The translations under genes were made by a program, and so were the position numbers. A stretch of DNA of 64,000 bases. Source: Rhinopomastus cyanomelas. Lineage: Eukaryota; Chordata; Aves; Bucerotiformes; Rhinopomastidae. The stretch covers positions 937,383-1,001,382 of the forward strand of contig VXBP01002784.1 of NCBI GenBank assembly GCA_013400115.1. Direction: 5' to 3'. Of the stretch, positions 1 to 10,400 are shown in pieces; position 1 is the first letter of the stretch; every line of letters starts with the position of its first letter. The notes below the pieces were generated by a model that was not told the origin of the DNA, made no database searches, and saw only the letters and a list, made by a program, of their open reading frames with translations.

Positions 1-25
1 CAACATGAAATCTGGTTTCATGTTG
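1..25. repeat. Short perfect hairpin (10-bp stem)
   Basis: Bases 1-10 (CAACATGAAA) are the exact reverse complement of bases 16-25, with a 5-base loop at 11-15. It is too short to be a microRNA precursor by itself, and its left context lies outside the window. No function is claimed. Confidence 0.6.
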
Positions 26-3000
26 CTGCAGTAACTGTGTGCTGCTTCTTGTTTTAAGGACTGCTGTTCTGCGCATCACCCCTCCGCTGGACTGTCTGGG
101 CAGGGCTGGGCAAGAGTTTGGACCTCCTGGCTGCAGTGAGCTAACCACACCTGGAGGTTTTAAGGAAAGCCAACTCATGGCAATAATCTGACTGCCCTGA
201 GAACTAGAAATCTGCTGGACCTGGCCCTGCCTGGCTCTTTTTCTCTCTCAGCAGGACTGCTGCCCTCTGTGCTGTGCCACGCCATGCCAAGAGTTGGTGG
301 GGAGAGTGGTGGCCTTCCCATGCAATGACTCAATGCAATGGCTGGTGGGACATTCAGTGGGCTTTGTGAAGTAGAAAGCTCCAGCTGCAGCATCCCACCG
401 AGCTGAGCGGTGCAGCTGCTGAAAGTCGGCAGCAAAAGGAAGGCAGTTCAGCTAGAACTGCTCAGGACTGTTTTGTGTGCCCTACTGCCATCCTCCCTTT
501 GCAGTCAGAAAGATGTGGCAGCAGAAAGCTGGCTGTCTGGACCTGCACCACTGTTCCCCACCAGAAAAATAGATTAGCACCTTTCTTTCCAGGTGCTAGA
601 GAGGACCTGTAGACACCTTCCTAGTGTTGTGAAGAGCCTTGATATCTGTTGCTGCTGTCAGGCTGAACCACGTGAATGTTAAGAGCCCTCTAGGAACACA
701 GTGGTCGTGCTCCTTAAGCACATGAGGAATAACTGACAAAGTAATGAAATAACAGTTTATGGCTGTATTAGGAGCTACCTCCTGAAACTATGCCCATCCT
801 CCCCAGCAGCACTCTCTGCAGTAAGGCATGGGCAAGAAGTCGGTTACTAAATGAGGAAGATGTGGGAATGCCCAGACTGGTGGCTCTGCTGGTGTGTGTG
901 GAGCAACCCATGAACATGAGGGAACTCCAAATGGGCTGCAAATCTGATCCATTCTCTTAAATGGTTTTCAAAACATTATGGTTAGCATGGCACCTTTAAT
1001 TTGTGACCTTGGGGAATGACTCAGACGACACAGGAGCTGCTAAGAGATGGTGGGACCTACCACTTATAAAAAGTGAAAGAACTTGTTAATCGATCAGCTC
1101 TGATTTGAAGCTGCACGACTAGGGCTCAACTGCCCTCACACACTAGTGGAGTCATATCTGTTTCTTGGAGACACAAAGGTCCCTGGAAGAGCAAGCAGGG
1201 AGTCACCGCTGCTCTGAAAATCTTAAGGGAGTTTTATTTTTGAAAATGTCTGATTACCCCAGAGCAAAGATAATTTTGAAGAAGTGAGAGGAATAGAGAA
1301 AGAGCTGAATTTATATTAAAAATATTGATGAAATCCAGTGTTATGACCTGTTATGACTGATTTAATACTTTTATTTTCTTTAACACTTTTCAATTATTTC
1401 CTCTTCACACACACACTATTCATCAGCTTAGAAAAATCTCCCAGGCCAGCATGCAGATTTTCAGCCTCAATCGCTACAGTACATGAGTTCTAGATCTGAG
1501 AGGCCAAAAAACATCTATTTGACTAAAGAGCTATAAGGCAGTCATAAAAATTATGGATCACAGAAATAAGCAATTAGTGTTATCTTCAATTGCTTTATTG
1601 GCAGTATTCACTCGTTAGAATAGAGGCAGCAGTAAAACAGATTGCAACATACTGTATAACAGCATATGGGATTTTACATTATAATGCTATTTTCTGCCAA
1701 GAAGTCATATTTTCATTTGAATGCATGGAACAGATTATCACAGGGTTTCCAGCATTAGAAGTGGATGACCCTCTCTCCTGCCGTTCCTCCCTTCCCCCCA
1801 GTCTCTTGGTTATTAGGCAGCTTTTTAGGTTAAAACTACATCAAAATAAAGCGTAGCAACAGAGCAGTGATAAGGGAGCTCTGACTACCAAATATTGACT
1901 TGTGCTCTGAGACCCCTGGCTCAAGCAGCCTGGGCATGTCACAGAGCTATGGAGATAATAAATTCTGCCGCAAAGCAGTGGGTAGACGAGGAATTGAGGG
2001 TTTGCCAGTCTTTTCACCCAGCTGGCTTCAGCTCTAGAGGAAGCTGCTTGCCCGCCCATCTAATCACAGCTGAAGTGCCACAAAGGCAGCCACTAGCAAG
2101 AGGGCTGGAAATAAAACAATAGGAATAGTAAGAGGGGGAAAACCAGACTCTTTATACTGTATTTAACATTAGGGATATTTTCTGCAATTGTTTGTCTGTA
2201 TCCATAGCTCATCTTGGCAGAGCAATGCCAGTGTTTTGGTGCAGAGTATCAATGCCTCTCAGCACTGACACACAGAGCTTCTAGTTCACCTCCACATGGG
2301 CAAGCAGGGGACAAATATTAATATCTGACCTGTAATAGAAATTGAGGTGAACGTGCTATAGCACGCCAAAACCGCTCTGTTCAAGTGAAGACAGGCCCTT
2401 CCTTGAGCAGCACAACACACAAAGTGCCAACAGTATCAAAGCCCCAAAAAGACAGCTTGTACAGAAGCTGTACACAAAGCTGATTCAATACCTACCTTAT
2501 CTCCAAACATACTTCTTTTGAAATGGCTATGTATTGTTGAGGGGAGGAAAGAGGTGGGAAATAGGGGCTAAATGCTCAAGCAAAACAGTCAGAAGAGCAA
2601 AAGCATTTGCTGCTCTAGGAACACAGGAACTAGAATTACTAGAGGCATAAGTAGTTATTTACCAGAACAAAGAATTTGGATAGTTTTATATTTCATTTGT
2701 TGCTATTTATCCAGCTTTAATAAAAGCCAAATAATTTGATAAAGCCTCAATTCCCATCTGTATCTCTGAATTTCTACACATATCCAAGAAGGTTTCTATG
2801 GAGGACATTTCAGATTGCAGAATTTTCATTTCTGTTTTGGAACTTGGAAGTTGAGCATCATTACCAGAACAGCAATATAAAATGATGAGAAACAAATTAG
2901 TCTTCTGAACTACACACAATTTTTCAATATGCACATGCCCTTTGTGAGTATAGAGTGCAAAATAGCAACCTCAATGACTTATATTATTATTATCAAAGGT

Positions 3001-3913
3001 ATAAGAAAAAGTTCCTTTCTCAGCAGTGACTCAAAGTATTTAAAACCAGCTTGTCATGCTTTCAGTTTGGTCTTGGAGACTATAGTTAGAAACTTAATGC
3101 TACTTGCCACAAACATCAGCTTGAAATTTTTGCCTCAGAAAGAGCTACAGGAATGCTAACAATTTAAAAGGCGAGCTTGTAAGTGTCCTGAGCTTTTGGG
3201 ATTGCCTGCTGGACAAATCAGTGTGTGCTGCACATATGTGAAGTAATTGTTTCAGGAGAGATGAAGTGGGTTTCTAAACTGTTGAGTGATGAGACTTCCT
3301 TCTCTGTGTGTTGTGGTTCAGCATCCCTACCCATATGTTATTTTACTGCAAGACTCAGAAATACTTTAGAATGCAAATCTTCTCTTGTTTTGGGGGAGGT
3401 GGTGGAGATGGGGAGGTGGTGGCTAGTGGGGACTGCAGTCCTTTTCCAAAAACTGCTCTCAGAAGGAAGGAAGGAAGCACTAGGATAGCTGCTTCCTCCT
3501 CTCTACAAGAAGTTCTACTTGGACACTCAGCATCACTGCATGAAACAATGGTGTAAACTCAAATGAGCCACAGAGGAGAATGGTGGGACTGGCCTTATAC
3601 TTCTTACACAGCAGGGACACCTGTCACAAGAGGGACATCATGCCAGGAAGGCACACCTAGTGAACAGATCTATATTACTGCAGTGCCTTTCCCTACTGCT
3701 AGCATTTACCTGATGTTTCTTTCCATTTGGTGAGTTAAGCACCTTCACTGTCACCATCCCTGGCAATAAACCCAGGGGAGTTTGTTGTTAACTTCAGCAG
3801 TAGCACTTGTCAAGAAACCCTCAGCCTTTCTTTTTTTTTTGTGTGGGTGTGTTAAAATGTGAGCCCCTCCCCAAATCTCACCCTATACAAGGATGTACTT
3901 TTATAACACTGAG

Positions 3914-3942
3914 ATTTGTTACTTTTGCTTCCCTTCTTTGAG
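3914..3942 (+). repeat. 29-base contig-end overlap, copy 1
   Basis: This stretch, running up to the N at 3943, is repeated exactly at 5782-5810, immediately after the N at 5781. An exact 29-base match that abuts a single N on both sides is the signature of two contig ends that overlap but were not merged. It implies that 3942 should continue directly into 5811. Confidence 0.85.
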
Positions 3943-3943
3943 N
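3943..3943. other. Single-N contig join
   Basis: A lone N follows the 29-base overlap and marks a join rather than an ambiguous base: the sequence to its right (3944 onward) belongs to a piece whose last 1,165 bases are repeated at 6295-7457. Confidence 0.8.
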
Positions 3944-5780
3944 TGTTTAGCAGCTGTTGCAGTCCAGCTCTTGAAAATGAGTGCACATCACAAAGCAGTG
4001 TTGGAATCAAGCTGAGCTTTCTTGTCTGTGTTAGGTTCCAGGCTCAAGGGACTGCATGTTTTGAAAATGTCACTGAACTATTTTTTCAGTGAAGATGGGC
4101 TCACAGAGTCAGGTGACAAAAGCTACAAAATGTAGTTGAAAAAACACCAAAGATTCTGCCACCCTAGTTTTTGTGTCCTAACCATTACTGCTATGAATTA
4201 ACCATTCTTGGAGACAATGCAAAGATGATGATGGTTTTCTAAAAGAATAGCACGGTGCAACACAACTGTCAGGTTCCTGACATCCTCTTCTTTAAAGGGA
4301 AGATGAAGTGCAGCTCCCACAAAATAGCAGGTGCTCACCATTTTCCAGAAGGAGGCACATGCTTGTGTCATAACTAATGATCTGATACCAAACATCCCAC
4401 CCAGGACTGACTGAATCTTTGCCTATAACAGCTACACTATACATTTAGGACACATTATACTTTATATACATTTAGGGTATAATGGTTACAATGGAAGGAT
4501 AACTTTGGGTAGAAGTGGAGTAATGTATTTGGTACAGGATCCTGTAACACAAAAGCTATTTTAGGACTGCACAGTGGCTTGCTCCAGGGATGGGACCAAC
4601 CTCACATTAACACACATATGTACTCAGATTAAGAGCATTACACTGAGAAAGGTTTATTTTTTCCCATCCCTCTTTTGCCTCCCATCTGCTCCTTCCTACA
4701 AGTTTGAGATTCCCAGCTAACCAGAGGCTGCTGTACTAAGGGTAGGTGAAGGGGTGTGTGGGGGGGGTGTCTTCTTTCCAAGGAGAGAAAAAGTTGTTTT
4801 TGTTTGACTCAGCTCTGTAATGAATTTGTGGGTTGCAGAAATTGATCTGTCATAGTGCAACAGATTGTAGCTTGATCTGCCAACAAATTGCAAGCAACAG
4901 TAGGTAATGACTAATTGCAAGTGTCAGGGTTTTTTTGTGGTGTTTTGTTTGGGGTTTTTTGTTGGAATTTTTTCTTTTAAGAAAAAGTAATTGTTTCTGA
5001 AGGAATACGGGGACACACTAACAGATTGGCACAGCCGACACAAGGAACTTTATCTGTCTTTTTATCAAGCTGGATTTCCAGTTAAGTCTGCCAGGAACTG
5101 CAGGCCTTGGACCAAGAGGCATTTGTTTTCTTCTTTGAATATGGCTAGGGTCTATGCTCCGATTTAGGGTAAGCATAAAGCAGGGGTCTTTTCACACCAG
5201 TTCCCTCTTTGAGGGCTGCTGTAGGTCGTGCTGTTATCCTTGTTTCAGTGTAGCAGATAAAGACAAAATAAAGCAGAGGATTTTTCTCTGTTTCAAATTT
5301 GTTTGTTTAAGGGTAAATCAAAGACTCAAAATTACTCTCAACAAACACTGGATTTTAACAAGTTCATCCTCAACCCAGTCTGGAGAGAGACCAAGAACAT
5401 CTATCATTATTGGATCAAAAAAAGAACAAAAAAAGTAGAAACAAAAAGGCAAGTAACACCAGGGGGGAAAAAAGCATCAGAAATAAAACTTTTCCAGCAC
5501 ACAAGAAAAAAACTCCTATACAGACCTGGAATACAATTGATAGAACTGGAAATGAGTGCTGCATTTTATTCATTGTCATCTTTTCCTTTATCACCAGAAG
5601 TTTAGATTTTGTGCAGCTCACTGGTCTTGTAGCCTGTGGCAGGGTCACTGAAGACCCTTAGAGTTACAATGCATGCAGACAGGAGGAGACAGAAGCAGAG
5701 TCATCCCCAGAAAGGGCACACGGATGAGTGGTACGGTGTCACCTAAATGCCACACTTGTATTCTTGAAATGCAGCACGTT
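3944..5780 (+). other. Probable redundant (haplotig-like) contig
   Basis: The piece lies between single Ns at 3943 and 5781. Its right 1,165 bases (4616-5780) match 6295-7457 with four substitutions and two one-base indels, about 0.5 percent difference, in the range of allelic variation or sequencing error. Its left 672 bases (3944-4615) have no second copy and probably belong in the gap at 6102-6294, just left of 6295. No gene is seen. G-runs near 4759 and T-rich tracts near 4930-4980 are the only low-complexity parts. Confidence 0.75.
4616..5780 (+). repeat. 1.16-kb direct duplication, copy 1
   Basis: This matches 6295-7457 in the same orientation. The differences I counted are A/T at 4735, one base at the end of the G run near 4767, one at the G/T boundary near 4930, A/C near 5361, one A lost in the run near 5430 and one T lost near 5587. 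One copy ends exactly at an N and the other begins exactly at the gap, so an assembly origin is far more likely than a biological tandem duplication. Confidence 0.85.
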
Positions 5781-5781
5781 N
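5781..5781. other. Single-N contig join
   Basis: This lone N separates the end of duplication copy 1 from the second 29-base overlap. The second copy of the duplicated block runs on past the matching point (7457) into unrelated sequence, so the break here is artificial. Confidence 0.8.
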
Positions 5782-6101
5782 ATTTGTTACTTTTGCTTCC
5801 CTTCTTTGAGAAGCTAAAGGCTTTCTGCAAGAAGCTGTCCGCTCTCAGTCCTCACTGACCCAGGTATGATCTGATGGTGCTAAGTGTTGCACAGGATTGA
5901 GTTGTTCGGGGAACTGAGAAAAAAGGAGAGCAAATTGCCTGGTGGCTGCTCGTTGCTGTGCCAAACCAGTGAAGGCAGCATGAGCAACAAGCCCAGGATG
6001 CTCTGGAATGCTGAGTGTGCTCACTTACAAAGTCCATACAAAGCATCTGCTTTTTGTGTGACTAAACTCTGTATAACAGCAACCTTTCCCCCTCCTCCCC
6101 C
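5782..6101 (+). other. Short contig ending in a C-rich tract
   Basis: The first 29 bases repeat 3914-3942, so this piece is the natural continuation of 1-3942. It ends in a pyrimidine-rich tract (mainly C, about 6085-6101) at the sequence gap, a common place for short-read assemblies to break. No gene is recognised. The open frame that crosses the gap is an artefact of translating Ns. Confidence 0.7.
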
Positions 6102-6294
6102 NNNNNNNNNNNNNNNNNNNNNNNNNNNNNNNNNNNNNNNNNNNNNNNNNNNNNNNNNNNNNNNNNNNNNNNNNNNNNNNNNNNNNNNNNNNNNNNNNNN
6201 NNNNNNNNNNNNNNNNNNNNNNNNNNNNNNNNNNNNNNNNNNNNNNNNNNNNNNNNNNNNNNNNNNNNNNNNNNNNNNNNNNNNNNNNNNNNNN
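6102..6294. other. Assembly gap (193 Ns)
   Basis: This is a run of 193 Ns. The unduplicated 672 bases at 3944-4615 probably come from this place, in which case the true gap is longer than drawn and is mostly already present in the window, in the wrong position. Confidence 0.9.
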
Positions 6295-7457
6295 ATATGT
6301 ACTCAGATTAAGAGCATTACACTGAGAAAGGTTTATTTTTTCCCATCCCTCTTTTGCCTCCCATCTGCTCCTTCCTACAAGTTTGAGATTCCCAGCTAAC
6401 CAGAGGCTGCTGTTCTAAGGGTAGGTGAAGGGGTGTGTGGGGGGGATGTCTTCTTTCCAAGGAGAGAAAAAGTTGTTTTTGTTTGACTCAGCTCTGTAAT
6501 GAATTTGTGGGTTGCAGAAATTGATCTGTCATAGTGCAACAGATTGTAGCTTGATCTGCCAACAAATTGCAAGCAACAGTAGGTAATGACTAATTGCAAG
6601 TGTCAGGGGTTTTTTGTGGTGTTTTGTTTGGGGTTTTTTGTTGGAATTTTTTCTTTTAAGAAAAAGTAATTGTTTCTGAAGGAATACGGGGACACACTAA
6701 CAGATTGGCACAGCCGACACAAGGAACTTTATCTGTCTTTTTATCAAGCTGGATTTCCAGTTAAGTCTGCCAGGAACTGCAGGCCTTGGACCAAGAGGCA
6801 TTTGTTTTCTTCTTTGAATATGGCTAGGGTCTATGCTCCGATTTAGGGTAAGCATAAAGCAGGGGTCTTTTCACACCAGTTCCCTCTTTGAGGGCTGCTG
6901 TAGGTCGTGCTGTTATCCTTGTTTCAGTGTAGCAGATAAAGACAAAATAAAGCAGAGGATTTTTCTCTGTTTCAAATTTGTTTGTTTAAGGGTAAATCAA
7001 AGACTCAAAATTACTCTCAACAAACACTGGATTTTAACACGTTCATCCTCAACCCAGTCTGGAGAGAGACCAAGAACATCTATCATTATTGGATCAAAAA
7101 AAGAACAAAAAAGTAGAAACAAAAAGGCAAGTAACACCAGGGGGGAAAAAAGCATCAGAAATAAAACTTTTCCAGCACACAAGAAAAAAACTCCTATACA
7201 GACCTGGAATACAATTGATAGAACTGGAAATGAGTGCTGCATTTTATTCATTGTCATCTTTTCCTTATCACCAGAAGTTTAGATTTTGTGCAGCTCACTG
7301 GTCTTGTAGCCTGTGGCAGGGTCACTGAAGACCCTTAGAGTTACAATGCATGCAGACAGGAGGAGACAGAAGCAGAGTCATCCCCAGAAAGGGCACACGG
7401 ATGAGTGGTACGGTGTCACCTAAATGCCACACTTGTATTCTTGAAATGCAGCACGTT
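6295..7457 (+). repeat. 1.16-kb direct duplication, copy 2
   Basis: This is the second copy of 4616-5780. It begins at the first base after the gap and runs without a break into unique sequence at 7458, so this is probably the correctly placed copy. No coding feature is recognised in either copy, and the antisense frames present in both are shared only because the DNA is duplicated. Confidence 0.85.
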
Positions 7458-10400
7458 TCAGAGGGGAAAACATACATCCTCATCTTGATAGATACAAGCT
7501 TGCTTAAACTGCTTACATTTATTGTAAAACTGTCTCAGCTTTTCAACTTCTGCACTGCAGACATCTTAAAATCCAGATTTTCAGCACAAATCTCCAGCTT
7601 CCCATCATCACCTATATCTTTTACATTTAAACACTACATGACAGCAGAGCCATTTGACAACAGTAATATAGTGCAGCTAACACATACACAGCACGGTGTT
7701 GACAGGGGTATTGTGATGAGCGAACATTGGTCTAGACAAGAGCCAAACACCAGTACTGTGAACAATGGAGCATCCTTTGCAAGCCACAGGCAAGAAGGAG
7801 ACAGCTTTCAGGAAAAAGAAAAATTTTACTTTGGGGTGGATTTTGTAGGTCATGTAGGGTGAAATACATCTAGCAAGAATCTGCTGTATAATCACAGGAT
7901 AGGGCTGGCAAGGGTAATGGGTGATACGTAAAGGCTGCTAGCTCTCGGCACGATGGAGAGTTGCATTCACTGTGAATATTCAGAAATACGAGCACATAAT
8001 GCAGTATTTGTGAGATCTGTGTTAATGTGATTTGATCTGCCATTGTTCAGGTAAAGCAAACATGACCAAAGTCACTGCGTATTTGTCTTTACATTCTATC
8101 TTTCCTCTGAAAGAAAAAAAGGTCAGCTTAAAAGTAACTGTTGACTATCCAAATGAGCTGTGAAAGATTTTCAGTCTGTTCTCAGTAATCTATTATTTTA
8201 TTTTATCTAAGATGGAATTAAAGAAAACAGCAAGCATTGAGTTCAACTAAGAGTCTCTATCTGTAGCAAGGCAGCCTTGTACATTTTTGAATTATTTACA
8301 AATGAAAAGTGGAAAAGAAGAAGCTAAGCGACAAAACATGAAGTTGAGTTGCAATAGAGTGTGTCTACCTTCCAGAGCGCCCTGGATATCCTAACTAATG
8401 CTTTAGTGTTACTTATATTTATTTATTCAGCACTGTTATTGTTCCTAACTTACCTCAATTGCATTTGCTAGACACACACGAAGAGAAACTTAATAAAGTG
8501 CATTAATAAAGTGAGGATCATTTAGTGATCATGCTCCTCTTATAATGATCAGGCTGTTAAAAGCTCATGTAGCACATTGATGCTTATTCTACAGTCACCA
8601 GGAGACTAGCAACTAAGAAAGGGAAAAATCCTAGAAGTGGTTTTGGCTGACTGCCCCACCCCATTTACCAAACTCTGCCAAGATCAAAGACAGGAAACAA
8701 AGAGTCTGAACTGGAAGTAAAACCCAAACCCCAAAGAAAAGTGGTGCTTATTCACAGATAATTCTTAGCTGATAAATCACTAGTGGGCAATAGCTTCCAA
8801 ATTGTCGTCACATAGTTCTTGTAAAACAGCGCCTTGTCACTGGCTACAGCCCATGGAGAGCACAGGAAGGAAAGGCATGCTCACTCTCTTGCCCCATCCT
8901 GTACCTAAATTGTACTCCATGTAAAAATACCTCCACCTAGCTGGGAAATAACTTATGCCTGCATGAGGAGTAACAACGGCTTTTATTTAAATCCTGGTTG
9001 GAAGGACTGTAAGCTACGATTCAAGTATTAAAAGTAAATTTGCGTGGGGCTTTATGAACGTAAATCATCTGGACTTAATTTCTTCCTGCAGCTCTGAGTT
9101 TCTCAAGTGAAATGCATGCACCAAGTGCTGCACTTTTTCACTTGAGTTGTTGTTCTATTTTGAGGTCTTACTTTTTCTCTCAGTACAGACAAACATGGAA
9201 AAGCAGGAGACAGGCTGATCTATGCCCTTCATTATTTTATATGCCTCTGCCACACTTCATCCTGCTCTTCTTCTTTCCAAACTAAGTAATAATCCTGCCC
9301 TTTTTAATGTAGCCTTATATGAAAGTCTCTCAGCTGGCTCCACTCATTTTCTTTGCCCTTCTCAGGACTATTTCTATTTCTGTTATGACTTTGAGTTAAG
9401 GTGACCAAGAGTGAACATGATTTTCAAGGTAAGGACAAGCCATTGATTTATATGGCGGCATTAGAATATTTTCTTCCTTATGATTTATCCTCTTTGACCA
9501 CCATCACACTGTCTTCTGTTTCCTTCTGACAACTTGCCCCGTTCCACAGAGCAGCCATCTTAATTGAGCTGACTTCATTGACTCCTATGTTAGCTCTAAT
9601 AGAAAACACAAAAGCATGCCTGAAAATACGATTTTCATTTTATTTGCCAAATGAACAGTCTGATTAGCTCTCAAAATGTTATAAAACACACATTAGTCAA
9701 ATTATTTAGTATGGTTAGTACATCATGTCAGCTCCTGAAGAAAGTAATGAGTTGGTGCTGTATGAGAGGAGAAGGCAGAGGATGCAAGGAAGGTGAATTT
9801 ATTCCTATGCTTGGTTTCCTCTTTTTTTTTAACAGATGCTGAACTCAGTCAAGGATCTACCCTCAAGTCATTAGATTCCTCATGAGGTCTTTATGCAGCA
9901 CCCTGTAAAAAAACCTTGAAAGGCTAAATATATTGAACTCAATAGTACTTTTTTCTACACTACTTTGCTAGCCCTTTAAAATAAATCTCACAGTTACACT
10001 GGCTATTAACATAAATCAGAGTTCTCTCTGATCTAGGAAAAACTACTGTGCTCTACATAGCTGAAGCAGGGCTTATGTAGGCCTGTGCCAGGCATATGTG
10101 TGCCCAGTGTCCCAAGGCTGTTCTCACTGCATTTAGGCTGAACTCTTCTATGCATTTAAGCTCAGCGCTTAGCTTTAAGTCACTTAAATTTACTTAAGGA
10201 TTTCTCACAGGCTTAAGGTTATGATTTAGAGAAACTCTGCACACTTAATTAAGCACGTGGAATAAGATAGACTTCACAAGTACCTTACAGTGAAAAATGA
10301 CTCCAATGAAAACAACGGATTTCTAGTGAGATACAAAATGGGAGGTTTAAAATACCGATTTAATAACATCTTTCAGATCAGTCCTTAAGCATTAGCATCT

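Larger units (their letters stand above)
1..3942. other. Unique non-coding DNA (left contig)
   Basis: I see no gene here. All open frames are under 90 codons, overlap each other on both strands and show no domain I know. A perfect 10-base stem with a 5-base loop lies at 1-25, a pyrimidine/T run at about 3827-3841, and a GT-rich stretch just after it. No CR1 tail or other repeat is recognisable. The segment ends at a single N (3943), which I read as a contig join. It could be intergenic or intronic. Confidence 0.6.

Noticed and set aside
5884..6399. 171-codon open frame across the gap
   Set aside because: About 65 of the codons are Ns, and the two sides come from different contigs.
4717..6599. 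Two near-identical 67-codon antisense frames (4717-4920 and 6396-6599) as a gene pair
   Set aside because: They lie in the false duplication. Their similarity reflects the duplicated DNA and not coding constraint.
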